NCBI GenBank assembly: GCA_947374125.1
Contig: CANCAR010000165.1
Span: 1 to 6,140 of the forward strand
Direction of reading: 5' to 3'
Source: Hyphomicrobiales bacterium
Lineage (GTDB): Bacteria > Pseudomonadota > Alphaproteobacteria > Rhizobiales > Beijerinckiaceae
Length of the DNA stretch: 6,140 bases
Made by a program: the position numbers and the translations under genes. Of this stretch, positions 1-6,140 are shown in pieces (position 1 is the first letter of the stretch; every line of letters begins with the position of its first letter). The notes below the pieces were generated by a model. It did no database searches. It was not told the DNA's origin and worked only from the letters and a program-made list of their open reading frames with translations.

Positions 1-1224
1 CTCTTTACCCTTGCAACCCGTTGCTTCTTTAACCTTTGTCGTCCAAGCGCCCCATGTTTCATGGTCCCATGGTTCGCTCGGCAAACACGCCAAAGCCGCG
101 GCAAGAAAATCGACATTTAACCCATCAGGCCGCGTAATCGGCCCAGCGACGACACCGGCCCATTGGGCAGCATCCGCCAACCGGGCAAGATTGCCTCGTA
201 CCGCAAGCCAAAACGCTTCATTCACCGCAATGCCAAGATGCGCCAAACGGGAAGCCACCTCAGAAAAAGGTAACTGGTGCAGGAGCCTAGCGTTCAAACC
301 GTCAAGCTCATGCTCGTCAAATTTAGCCGGTGCACGCGAAAGCCGCGCGAGATCAACCAGTGCGCCAAGCTCCTCCATCGTCGGCACCGCGCGAACGGCC
401 TCGGATGAACCCACCAGCACAGCCAAAGAGGCCACCGCCATCGGCTCCATATCGGCCTCACGCAGCGAGGCAATCGAGAAATGTCCTAGGCGTTTCGAAA
501 GCCCTTCACCGCTCGCGTTTGTCAGCAAATTATGGTGCCCAAACTGTGGCGAGCGACCTGAAAGCGCCTCAAAAATTTGGATCTGAACGCCCGTATTGGT
601 GACATGATCTTCGCCGCGGATCACATGCGTGACGCCCATCGCGATATCATCAACAACAGAGGGAAGCGTGTAGAGGTAGGTACCGTCGGCACGGATCAAC
701 ACAGGGTCCGACAAAGACGCACTTTCAACATGCGAAGGCCCGCGCACCAAATCGATCCAAGCCACGCTACGGTCTTCGAGAATAAAGCGCCAATGCGGCT
801 TGCGGCCTTCGGCCTCAAACGCGGCCTTTTCCTCGTCCGTTAGCTTCAACGCCGCGCGGTCATAGACGGGCGGCAAATGCCTCGCCGCCTGCCGCTTGCG
901 CTTGCGCTCCAATTCATCTTCCGTTTCATAACACGCATAAAGCCGCCCCATCGCCCGCAGACGATCAGCCGCCTCATTATAGAGCGCAAACCGCTCCGAC
1001 TGGCGGATGACATGATCGGGCTTGATGCCAAGCCAGTTGATATCGGTCGCAATCCCGTCAGCAAATTCGCGCGTCGAGCGTTCAAGATCGGTGTCATCAT
1101 AGCGCAGGATGAATTGCCCCCCGCCACGCTTGGCAAACAGATAATTCAGCAATGCCGTGCGGGCATTACCGATATGGATACGACCCGTAGGCGAAGGCGC
1201 GAAACGTACGATAGGAGCAGTCAT
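1..1224 (-). CDS. gltX: Glutamyl-tRNA synthetase (class I), C-terminus cut off by the window edge
   Basis: This cytoplasmic enzyme attaches glutamate to tRNA using ATP. Reverse-complementing 1-1224 gives 408 open codons with no stop, running off the left edge. The class I signature [13 protein letters not shown] is at residues 8-20 (HIGN is the HIGH box). GEDHVTNT near 204 and GLSKRLG at 241-247 (the KMSKS loop) complete the catalytic domain, and the remaining residues are the start of the helical anticodon-binding region. Family members of this type are about 440-450 residues, so some 35-40 are missing. The ATG at 1224 is supported by an AAGGA ribosome binding site five bases upstream and by the motif starting at residue 8. 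The zinc-knuckle site reads CYE (98-100), not CYC, so zinc binding is probably lost. This and the GLSKR loop resemble the shorter second GluRS found in many alphaproteobacteria. Whether it charges tRNA-Glu, tRNA-Gln or both is not decidable here. Confidence 0.95.
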   Translation of the reverse strand, partial: MTAPIVRFAPSPTGRIHIGNARTALLNYLFAKRGGGQFILRYDDTDLERSTREFADGIATDINWLGIKPDHVIRQSERFALYNEAADRLRAMGRLYACYETEDELERKRKRQAARHLPPVYDRAALKLTDEEKAAFEAEGRKPHWRFILEDRSVAWIDLVRGPSHVESASLSDPVLIRADGTYLYTLPSVVDDIAMGVTHVIRGEDHVTNTGVQIQIFEALSGRSPQFGHHNLLTNASGEGLSKRLGHFSIASLREADMEPMAVASLAVLVGSSEAVRAVPTMEELGALVDLARLSRAPAKFDEHELDGLNARLLHQLPFSEVASRLAHLGIAVNEAFWLAVRGNLARLADAAQWAGVVAGPITRPDGLNVDFLAAALACLPSEPWDHETWGAWTTKVKEATGCKGKE

Positions 1225-1229
1225 GGGAG

Positions 1230-1234
1230 TCCTT
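1230..1234 (-). promoter_or_regulatory. Ribosome binding site of gltX
   Basis: On the minus strand the sequence reads AAGGA, then five bases (CTCCC), then the ATG at 1224. Sequence and spacing fit a Shine-Dalgarno site and fix the gltX start. Confidence 0.7.
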
Positions 1235-1253
1235 GGAACAAACTGGGCAATCT

Positions 1254-1282
1254 AGTTTAACGTTACATCACGACTGTCTCAG
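1254..1282 (-). promoter_or_regulatory. Possible promoter of gltX
   Basis: On the minus strand CTGAGA (1277-1282) and TAAACT (1254-1259) are separated by exactly 17 bases. Each matches 4 of 6 positions of the sigma-70 consensus TTGACA/TATAAT. Transcription would begin near 1247 and leave a leader of about 20-25 nt. The match is modest and could be chance; it is offered because gltX needs its own promoter if the structured repeat at 1294-1408 ends the nadE transcript. Confidence 0.3.
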
Positions 1283-1293
1283 CGGCTAAGAAT

Positions 1294-1408
1294 CCGTCTC
1301 CTTGAAGGAGAAGGTGTCGCCGAAGGCGACGGATGAGGTTCTAATGGTTGCCGTTAGTCCCTCATCCCCCTACTCCGTAGGCACCTTCTCCCCGATGGGA
1401 GAAGGAAG
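1294..1408. repeat. Multi-hairpin palindromic repeat (CCTCATCC...CACCTTCTCC type)
   Basis: This element fills most of the gap between nadE and gltX. The ten bases GGAGAAGGTG (1307-1316) pair perfectly with CACCTTCTCC (1382-1391). Inside them GGATGAGG (1331-1338) pairs perfectly with CCTCATCC (1360-1367). Smaller hairpins sit within: GTCGCC/GGCGAC with a GAA loop (1316-1330), CCTAC/GTAGG with a TCC loop (1369-1381), CTAATGG/CCGTTAG with one G-U pair (1341-1357), CCTTCTCCC/GGGAGAAGG (1384-1405), and a tight TCTCCTT/AAGGAGA stem (1297-1311). The whole could fold as a cloverleaf or as a row of hairpins. From memory, related repeats are scattered between genes in many alphaproteobacteria; that was not searched here. 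It encodes nothing. Lying just past the nadE stop, it may also act as a transcript end or 3' stabiliser. Confidence 0.85.
1384..1405 (-). terminator. Perfect 9-bp stem-loop downstream of nadE
   Basis: The outer limb of the repeat forms CCTTCTCCC/GGGAGAAGG with a four-base loop, beginning about 20 nt after the nadE stop codon. No U-tract follows it in the direction of transcription, so it is not a classical intrinsic terminator. It could protect the nadE 3' end or pause the polymerase. It competes with the long-range pairing of 1382-1391 to 1307-1316. Confidence 0.35.
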
Positions 1409-1425
1409 ATCAATCTATAAAATAA

Positions 1426-3168
1426 TTAAAAATCCACCACATCCGTCCCCGTCAACGCCCTTTTCGGCGCGAGAGTCGCATCAGGCGCAAAGCTTACTCT
1501 TCCCTGATCGCGGAAACGGTTGACGATCGGATAGCGCCGATCACGGCCAAAATTCTTGAGCGTTACTTTAACGCCCGGTGCCGATTGGCGGCGCTTATAC
1601 TCTGCCGAATACAGCAAGCGCTCGATCTTTTTCACGGTCTCGAAATCAAAGCCTTTGGCCACCAAATCGGAAACGCGCATTTCGTGTTCGACCAAGCCTT
1701 CGAGGATCGCATCGAGCACCTCGTAAGGCGGCAGCGAATCCTGATCCGTCTGATTTTCGCGTAACTCCGCAGATGGCGCTTTGGTGATAATTCGCTCAGG
1801 AATCACGACGCCGGAAGGCCCCTTGGCCCCTTCGGGCTTCCAGCGGTTTCGCAATTCCGACAGCCGATAGACCTCCATTTTGTAGAGATCCTTGATCGGA
1901 TTGAAACCGCCATTCATGTCGCCATAGATTGTGGCGTAACCCACCGACATTTCCGATTTGTTGCCGGTCGTAACAACCATTGAGCCGAATTTATTCGAAA
2001 TCGCCATCAACAACGTGCCACGCGCGCGGCTTTGTAGATTTTCTTCGGTAATATCGGCGGGCTTGCCAGTAAATACCGGCTTTAAAATTTGCTCGAAGCC
2101 ATCCACCGCGGGCGCTATCGGCAAGACATCATAGCGAATACCAAGCGCCTTGGCGCAGGCTTCCGCATCCTCAAGACTATCGGACGAGGTGTAGTGAAAG
2201 GGCAGCATCACGGCATGAACGCGGTCCGCCCCTAACGCATCCACCGCCATCGCCGCGCAAATCGCCGAATCGATACCACCAGAGAGGCCCAGCACCACGC
2301 CGGGGAAGCGATTTTTATCGACATAATCTCTAAGGCCCAAAACGCAGGCTGCATAATCGGCCTTGTCATCTGCACCCGTCAGCGCCTTAGCCCCATCCGC
2401 GCAGTGCCAACCTTCCGGCCCGCGCGACCATTCGGTAAGGACCAAATCGGAGCGGAAGGACGGCATTTGAACGGCTAACGCGCTATCGGCATTCAAAACA
2501 AAAGACGCGCCATCAAACACAAGGTCATCCTGCCCGCCAACCTGATTAAGATAAACGAGTGGCAACCGGCTCTCGGTGACGCGTGAAACGGCAATATTGA
2601 AACGAATATCGCTTTTGCTACGAAAATAGGGCGAGCCATTCGGCACCAGCAACAGCTCGGCCCCCGTCTCGGCAAGGCATTCCACCACATCCTCGCCCCA
2701 AATATCCTCACAAATCGGCAAACCCACGCGAATACCGCGCAGCATCACCGGGCCGGGCATGGGGCCAGACACAAAGACGCGTTTTTCGTCAAACACGCCA
2801 TAATTCGGTAAATCGACCTTAAAGCGGACAGCCTCGATTCGTCCCGCATCGAGCACGGCACAGGCATTGTAAAGCTTACCCGCCTCGACCCACGGCAGCC
2901 CGATCAGCACCGCAGGTCCGCCATCCGCCGTCTCGCGCGCCAAGGCCTCGCACGCAATCCGGCAAGCGTCTTGAAACGCAGGTTTCAGCACCAAATCCTC
3001 CGGCGGATAGCCGGCGAGGAAGAGTTCCGGAAACATCACCGCATCGGCACCAAGTTTGTGCGCATCTCTCCGCGCGGCACGAGCCAGCGCGAGATTGCCT
3101 TCAACATCCCCGAGCGTCGGGTTGAGTTGGGCGAGAGCTAAGCGGAGGGTGGTAGGCGAAGGGTTCAT
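1426..3168 (-). CDS. nadE: Glutamine-dependent NAD+ synthetase
   Basis: This cytoplasmic enzyme carries out the last step of NAD+ synthesis: it amidates nicotinic acid adenine dinucleotide using ATP and ammonia taken from glutamine. The 580-residue protein has two domains. The N-terminal nitrilase-type glutaminase (about 8-270) shows its Glu-Lys-Cys triad as E48 in FPELFLAGYPPEDL, K117 in FKVDLPNYGVFDE, and C153 in LPICEDIWG. The C-terminal synthetase domain (about 275-560) has the ATP-binding loop GLSGGIDSA (294-302), TGNKSEMSVGY (401-411) and KAPSAELRENQTDQDSLPPY (463-482). Length fits the two-domain family, and nothing essential looks missing. The start at 3168 places the LALAQLNPTLGD opening at residues 10-21, as usual. 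No good ribosome binding site precedes it: the nearest purine run, GGAA, is 15 bases away. The gene follows the TMEM175-type gene by 51 bp, so co-transcription and perhaps translational carry-over are plausible. Confidence 0.97.
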   Translation of the reverse strand: MNPSPTTLRLALAQLNPTLGDVEGNLALARAARRDAHKLGADAVMFPELFLAGYPPEDLVLKPAFQDACRIACEALARETADGGPAVLIGLPWVEAGKLYNACAVLDAGRIEAVRFKVDLPNYGVFDEKRVFVSGPMPGPVMLRGIRVGLPICEDIWGEDVVECLAETGAELLLVPNGSPYFRSKSDIRFNIAVSRVTESRLPLVYLNQVGGQDDLVFDGASFVLNADSALAVQMPSFRSDLVLTEWSRGPEGWHCADGAKALTGADDKADYAACVLGLRDYVDKNRFPGVVLGLSGGIDSAICAAMAVDALGADRVHAVMLPFHYTSSDSLEDAEACAKALGIRYDVLPIAPAVDGFEQILKPVFTGKPADITEENLQSRARGTLLMAISNKFGSMVVTTGNKSEMSVGYATIYGDMNGGFNPIKDLYKMEVYRLSELRNRWKPEGAKGPSGVVIPERIITKAPSAELRENQTDQDSLPPYEVLDAILEGLVEHEMRVSDLVAKGFDFETVKKIERLLYSAEYKRRQSAPGVKVTLKNFGRDRRYPIVNRFRDQGRVSFAPDATLAPKRALTGTDVVDF

Positions 3169-3219
3169 AAGCAGCGTTTAGCGTTCCGGACGCAGAAGGG
3201 CAATGACCCAAGCCTTAAA

Positions 3220-3795
3220 CTACGCACGAAGCGCCTTCTCAATCCGCCGATCTGGCACAAGCCACATCAACGCCACGACGGCATAAAGCACCATTGAGGC
3301 ATAAGGTAAGTATCCCGCCAACACCACCGCAACCGCATAAATCACTAAAGAAGCAATGCCCTTGATATCTCCACCAATCGCTTTTGCCAGCGTCGAGTCT
3401 TTGCCATGCAGCGCAATCAAAGATTGCACCAGAATGTAATAGGCGATGCCGGACATCAACATCACTACACCATAGGCTGCAACCGGTGCCGCCGCATAAT
3501 AGGACTCATTCAGCCAAGCGGTCGTAAACGGCACCAGAGAAAGCCAAAAGAGCAAATGCAAATTGGCCCACATCACCAACCCATTCACCTTATGCGCCGC
3601 ATGCAGCATGTGGTGGTGATTATTCCAATAAATGCCGATAAATATAAAACTCAGCACATAGCTGAGAAACGTCGGCGAAAGTGCCATTAACGCATCAAGC
3701 CCCGCGCCATGCGGTACTTTGAGCTCCAACACCATGATCGTGATGATCACGGCCAATACCCCGTCGCTAAAGGCTTCCAATCGCGATTTCGTCAT
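3220..3795 (-). CDS. TMEM175/DUF1211-family membrane protein, probable potassium channel
   Basis: The 191-residue protein is almost all hydrophobic. It opens with R5 and FSDG at 9-12, the R-x3-FSDG signature of the TMEM175 (DUF1211) family. A second family-typical stretch, IYWNNHHHMLH (55-65), follows helix 2. About six transmembrane segments can be seen, near 9-27, 41-58, 73-95, 102-126, 146-162 and 164-181, ending in a short basic tail (PDRRIEKALRA). No separate signal peptide is needed. Characterised bacterial members are tetrameric potassium-permeable channels in the inner membrane whose first helix lines the pore; applying this here is inference from family. The start is fixed by a GGAGG site six bases upstream. 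The length of about 190 residues is usual for a single bacterial repeat. nadE begins 51 bp downstream on the same strand, but no functional link is known. Its leader can fold over the ribosome binding site (3802-3816). Confidence 0.88.
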   Translation of the reverse strand: MTKSRLEAFSDGVLAVIITIMVLELKVPHGAGLDALMALSPTFLSYVLSFIFIGIYWNNHHHMLHAAHKVNGLVMWANLHLLFWLSLVPFTTAWLNESYYAAAPVAAYGVVMLMSGIAYYILVQSLIALHGKDSTLAKAIGGDIKGIASLVIYAVAVVLAGYLPYASMVLYAVVALMWLVPDRRIEKALRA

Positions 3796-3801
3796 TCTTT
3801 G

Positions 3802-3806
3802 CCTCC
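3802..3806 (-). promoter_or_regulatory. Strong ribosome binding site of the TMEM175-type gene
   Basis: On the minus strand GGAGG lies six bases (CAAAGA) before the ATG at 3795, a near-perfect Shine-Dalgarno site. It is the best such site in the window and confirms the start. Confidence 0.8.
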
Positions 3807-3816
3807 GTTTGGGAGG
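3802..3816 (-). promoter_or_regulatory. Small hairpin covering the ribosome binding site
   Basis: The leader reads CCTCC-CAAAC-GGAGG on the minus strand. The 5-bp all-complementary stem pairs the whole GGAGG site with an upstream CCTCC over a five-base loop. In the mRNA this could reduce translation initiation. The stem is short, so any effect may be modest, and no ligand-binding domain is visible. Confidence 0.4.
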
Positions 3817-3860
3817 TAGCTTACTGAAGGTGAGGTTGGGACGCTAGTTCAAATTACAAT

Positions 3861-3979
3861 CGTCATTGCGAGCGACGAGCGAAGCAACCCAGCTAAAAGT
3901 CGTTATAAATTAGGAGCTTAGCTACCGCGCACTTTCATGCACCATTAACTGGGTTGCTTCACCTTCGTTCGCAATGACG
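3861..3979. repeat. 119-bp palindromic repeat with CGTCATTGCGAG-type terminal inverted repeats
   Basis: The left arm (3861-3892) begins CGTCATTGCGAGCGACGAGC and ends GAAGCAACCCAG. The right arm (3949-3979) is its near reverse complement, CTGGGTTGCTTC...CGCAATGACG. The outer ten and the inner twelve bases match exactly; the middle differs by a few bases and a one-base length change. The 56-bp centre contains a second inverted repeat, AGCTAA (3891-3896) with TTAGCT (3918-3923). No protein is encoded, which suggests a MITE-like non-autonomous element. No convincing target-site duplication flanks it. From memory, this CATTGCGAG family recurs between genes in many bacteria; no search was made. It lies between the dioxygenase stop and the TMEM175-type gene start, about 45 bp after the former, so it would be transcribed as a long stem-loop. 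Confidence 0.9.
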
Positions 3980-4023
3980 GTTCGCGAGGTATGAGAACAG
4001 TAACAAAAAACGCACTACCGCCC

Positions 4024-4800
4024 TCACGAAAACCGATAACAATCCATCATCAACACGCCATATTCCTGGCTCGTATGAATGCGTTTGCCGTATGGATGAT
4101 CGCCTGCTGCTCCCATCGCGACAAACAATGGCAGAAGATGCTCTTCTGACGGATGGTTTTTGACTCCATTCGGAGCAACCTCGCGATAATCCACCAAAGC
4201 TTGCGTATCGCCCGCCTCAATCGTGTGGTCCAACCATTCGCCAAAGCTCTTCACCCAATCGGGCGCAGGTGAATCAAGGCGAAATTGACCTTTGAAAAAC
4301 TCGTGCAGATTATGCGTTGCCGCCCCCGAGCCGATGATGAGCACACCGGAATCGGCCAGAGGCTTTAACGCCTGTCCGAGTTTGAAATGATAGGCCGCGC
4401 CCCTATCGGGATCGACAGAAAGTTGCACGACGGGAATATCCGCCTCGGGCCTTAAGAGGACCAAGGGCACCCATGTGCCATGGTCATAACCACGGTCCGC
4501 GAGAGCAGGTGTGAGGCCCGCTTTATCCAACAAATCAAAAGCCTCTTGCGCTACTTGCGGGGAACCCGGCGCACGGTATTTCACCTCGCGAAGCTCCGGC
4601 TCAAAGCCGCCAAAATCATAAATCATCGGTGGGTGCGCGCCATTGGAAAGCGTAGGCCTGCTCGCCTCAAAATGCGCTGACACCATTAAAATCGCACGCG
4701 GCGTGCCGATATCTTTGCCAAAGCTTTCGAGAAAGAGCTTCGCTTCCGTATTGTGCAAAATCAGGTTCGGGGCACCGTGGGAGACAAAAAGCGTAGACAT
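4024..4800 (-). CDS. ygiD: 4,5-DOPA extradiol dioxygenase (LigB/YgiD family)
   Basis: The 258-residue cytoplasmic protein belongs to the class III extradiol dioxygenases related to E. coli YgiD and plant DODA. These open catechol rings, with L-DOPA cleaved at the 4,5 bond in tested members. Family histidines are visible: H8 in FVSHGAPN, H43 in VSAHFE, H107 in YDHGTWVPL, H163 in GSGAATHNL, and H216/H221 in HPSEEHLLPL. H8, H43 and the later histidines are the expected metal and acid-base residues. The IYDFGGF motif (60-66) is also typical. Length is normal and the protein looks complete. The ATG at 4800 puts the SHGAP motif at residue 7, close to family practice, but no clear ribosome binding site precedes it. 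The true substrate is unknown: family members in bacteria without betalain chemistry are often of unclear role. The upstream neighbour makes aromatic precursors, but no pathway link follows from that. Confidence 0.9.
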   Translation of the reverse strand: MSTLFVSHGAPNLILHNTEAKLFLESFGKDIGTPRAILMVSAHFEASRPTLSNGAHPPMIYDFGGFEPELREVKYRAPGSPQVAQEAFDLLDKAGLTPALADRGYDHGTWVPLVLLRPEADIPVVQLSVDPDRGAAYHFKLGQALKPLADSGVLIIGSGAATHNLHEFFKGQFRLDSPAPDWVKSFGEWLDHTIEAGDTQALVDYREVAPNGVKNHPSEEHLLPLFVAMGAAGDHPYGKRIHTSQEYGVLMMDCYRFS

Positions 4801-4826
4801 GATAGAGTACTCACTGTGAAGGACAC

Positions 4827-4855
4827 AGCATCATAAATGAGCCATCACCGGTCAA
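4827..4855 (-). promoter_or_regulatory. Possible promoter of the dioxygenase gene
   Basis: On the minus strand TTGACC (4850-4855) matches the -35 consensus at 5 of 6 positions. At 17 bases the -10 would be GATGCT (4827-4832), a weak match; a better one, TATGAT (4830-4835), is only 14 bases away. Alphaproteobacterial promoters often pair a strong TTGAC with a weak -10, so one of these is plausible. The leader would be about 20-25 nt and includes the palindrome GAGTACTC (4805-4812) overlapping TCACTGTGA (4811-4819), which could be an operator or simply structure near the start codon. Confidence 0.35.
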
Positions 4856-4867
4856 TTACAAAGTGCA

Positions 4868-4901
4868 AAGGCGCAAGCTCGCTTTTGCGAACCCGCGCCT
4901 T
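4868..4901 (-). terminator. Terminator-like hairpin after the DAHP synthase gene
   Basis: AAGGCGC (4868-4874) pairs perfectly with GCGCCTT (4895-4901), and inside them TCGC pairs with GCGA across a four-base loop. The hairpin lies about 30 nt past the DAHP synthase stop and before the candidate promoter of the dioxygenase gene. In the direction of transcription it is followed by TTTGCACTTTG, a poor U-tract, so termination may be weak or need Rho. Confidence 0.5.
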
Positions 4902-4932
4902 CAAAACTTCCTAGACTTTAAAAGCCTAAACT

Positions 4933-6140
4933 TTACTCCGCGGCCTCAACCAGAGGACGGCCCTTAGAGAGACGCTCTTTCTTGAGCAATTCAGCCACCA
5001 AAAACGCCATCTCAAGCGCCTGTTCGGCATTCAAGCGTGGATCACAATGCGTGTGGTAGCGGTCGTGCAGATCCATATCGGAGATCGCTCGTGCGCCGCC
5101 GGTGCATTCGGTGACGTTTTTGCCGGTCATTTCTAAATGGATGCCACCGGCATAGGTGCCTTCGGCCTGATGAACGTTGAAGAAGGTTTTGACTTCCGAA
5201 AGAATCATATCGAAAGGTCGCGTCTTGTAGCCCGAACCCGCCTTTACCGTGTTGCCATGCATCGGATCGCATGACCAAACAACCGAGCGACCTTCGCGCT
5301 TCACGGCGCGAACAAGTGCTGGCAAATGCGCCTCGGCCTTATCCGCACCAAAGCGCGCGATCAGCGTCAGACGGCCCGGCTCATTGGCTGGGTTCAAAAC
5401 ATCGATCAACCGGATCAATTCTTCCGGATCGAGCGACGGGCCGCACTTCAAGCCAATCGGGTTTTTGATGCCGCGGAAATATTCGACATGGCCGTGGTCT
5501 GGCTGGCGCGTGCGGTCACCAATCCAGATCATGTGGCCGGAGGTTGCGTAATAATCACCAGACGTTGAGTCAATGCGCGTCATCGCCTGCTCATAGCCGA
5601 GCAACAAGGCCTCATGCGAGGTGTAGAAATCCGTGGTGCGCATTTCAGGATGCGCCTCGGGGTCAATGCCGATGGCGCGCATGAAATCGAGCGTCTCGGT
5701 GATGCGATCCGAAATTTCCTGATATTGGCCCGATTGTGGGCTGTCTTTAACGAAGCCCAGCATCCAGCGATGCGCATTCTCCAAATTCGCATAACCACCA
5801 TTGGCAAACGCGCGGATGAGGTTGAGCGTCGCGGCCGACTGGCGATACGCCATGATCTGCCGCTCAGGGTCCGGGATACGCGCCTCAGGCGTGAACTCAA
5901 TACCATTCACCACATCGCCGCGATAGGACGGCAACTCCACATCGCCGATCTTCTCATTCGGGGTTGAACGGGGTTTGGCGAACTGGCCCGCCACACGGCC
6001 AATCTTTACCACAGGCGAGGAACCGGCAAAGGTCAGCACCACCGCCATCTGCAAGAACAGGCGGAAGAAATCGCGGATATTGTCAGCGGAATGCTCGGCA
6101 AAGCTCTCGGCGCAATCGCCGCCTTGCAGCAAAAACGCCT
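4933..6140 (-). CDS. aroG: Class II 3-deoxy-D-arabino-heptulosonate 7-phosphate (DAHP) synthase, N-terminus cut off by the window edge
   Basis: This enzyme joins phosphoenolpyruvate and erythrose 4-phosphate, the first step of the shikimate pathway to aromatic amino acids. The visible part is about 401 residues, open to the right edge. It reads [13 protein letters not shown] at the edge, the conserved beginning of the catalytic barrel, so roughly 50-65 residues and the true start lie outside; the first in-frame TTG (6132) is not a start. Class II metal ligands can all be seen: Cys in GGDCAE (codon 6112-6114), His in DPMHGNT (5257-5259), Glu in GGIHLEMTG (5131-5133) and Asp in THCDPRLN (5041-5043). 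Other family stretches are [21 protein letters not shown] and LKCGPSLDP. Class II enzymes are plant-like and unrelated at sequence level to E. coli AroF/AroG/AroH; the symbol follows mycobacterial usage. Feedback control cannot be judged without the N-terminus. Confidence 0.95.
   Translation of the reverse strand, partial: AFLLQGGDCAESFAEHSADNIRDFFRLFLQMAVVLTFAGSSPVVKIGRVAGQFAKPRSTPNEKIGDVELPSYRGDVVNGIEFTPEARIPDPERQIMAYRQSAATLNLIRAFANGGYANLENAHRWMLGFVKDSPQSGQYQEISDRITETLDFMRAIGIDPEAHPEMRTTDFYTSHEALLLGYEQAMTRIDSTSGDYYATSGHMIWIGDRTRQPDHGHVEYFRGIKNPIGLKCGPSLDPEELIRLIDVLNPANEPGRLTLIARFGADKAEAHLPALVRAVKREGRSVVWSCDPMHGNTVKAGSGYKTRPFDMILSEVKTFFNVHQAEGTYAGGIHLEMTGKNVTECTGGARAISDMDLHDRYHTHCDPRLNAEQALEMAFLVAELLKKERLSKGRPLVEAAE

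Noticed and set aside
11..586. A 191-codon open frame on the plus strand
   Set aside because: It lies wholly antisense to the clear GluRS catalytic and anticodon-binding sequence, has no recognisable domain, and its composition is what a shadow of a GC-rich gene gives.
1294..1408. CRISPR array or tRNA-like gene, suggested by the row of hairpins
   Set aside because: There are no regularly spaced identical repeats with unique spacers, and no tRNA T-loop, anticodon or acceptor features; the structure is a single palindromic repeat.
1302..1523. Plus-strand frame of 73 codons starting in the nadE-gltX gap
   Set aside because: It runs across the palindromic repeat and into the antisense of the nadE 3' end; the translation reflects repeat sequence, not a protein family.
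4005..4010. Run of six T on the minus strand just after the dioxygenase stop, as an intrinsic terminator
   Set aside because: No stable GC-rich stem can be formed directly before it.
4910..4935. Direct repeat CCTAGACTTTA / CCTAAACTTTA near the DAHP synthase stop
   Set aside because: Only two 11-base copies with one mismatch in AT-rich sequence; likely chance, and no element boundary coincides.
5614..5967. Plus-strand frame of 117 codons (and others at 5249-5568)
   Set aside because: Antisense to conserved DAHP synthase sequence; arginine-rich low-complexity translation without family features or a ribosome binding site.
6130..6132. TTG as the start of the DAHP synthase
   Set aside because: The frame continues upstream as Ala-Phe before the conserved [11 protein letters not shown], matching the family interior, so the gene simply runs off the window.

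Overview
The window looks like a stretch of chromosomal housekeeping DNA from an alphaproteobacterium of moderate GC content. This is inferred from a plant-type (class II) DAHP synthase, a short GluRS paralogue with a GLSKR loop, a glutamine-dependent NAD+ synthetase, and two kinds of dispersed palindromic repeat often met in such genomes. I cannot name the genus. There is no sign of phage, plasmid, transposase, CRISPR or tRNA.

All five protein genes lie on the minus strand, so transcription runs from high to low coordinates. In that order they are: a class II DAHP synthase missing its N-terminus at the right edge (4933-6140); a LigB/YgiD-type 4,5-DOPA extradiol dioxygenase (4024-4800); a TMEM175/DUF1211-type six-helix membrane protein, probably a potassium channel (3220-3795); a two-domain glutamine-dependent NAD+ synthetase (1426-3168); and a glutamyl-tRNA synthetase missing its C-terminus at the left edge (1-1224). 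The gltX gene was read directly by reverse-complementing 1-1224, which is open throughout.

The gaps between genes are 132, 228, 51 and 201 bp, so no gene-free stretch exceeds 300 bp. Two gaps are largely filled by repeats. At 3861-3979 there is a 119-bp element with terminal inverted repeats of the CGTCATTGCGAG type. At about 1294-1408 there is a multi-hairpin palindrome of the CCTCATCC...CACCTTCTCC type, starting about 18 nt past the nadE stop. The DAHP synthase is followed by a terminator-like hairpin.

The genes do not form one pathway. DAHP synthase commits carbon to aromatic amino acids, NadE finishes NAD+ synthesis, GluRS charges tRNA, the channel candidate concerns ion balance, and the dioxygenase opens catechol rings. 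Only the TMEM175-type gene and nadE are close enough (51 bp) to suggest co-transcription. I see no convincing undescribed system. The most interesting items are the two structured repeats, the divergent features of the GluRS, and a small hairpin that could mask the ribosome binding site of the TMEM175-type gene.
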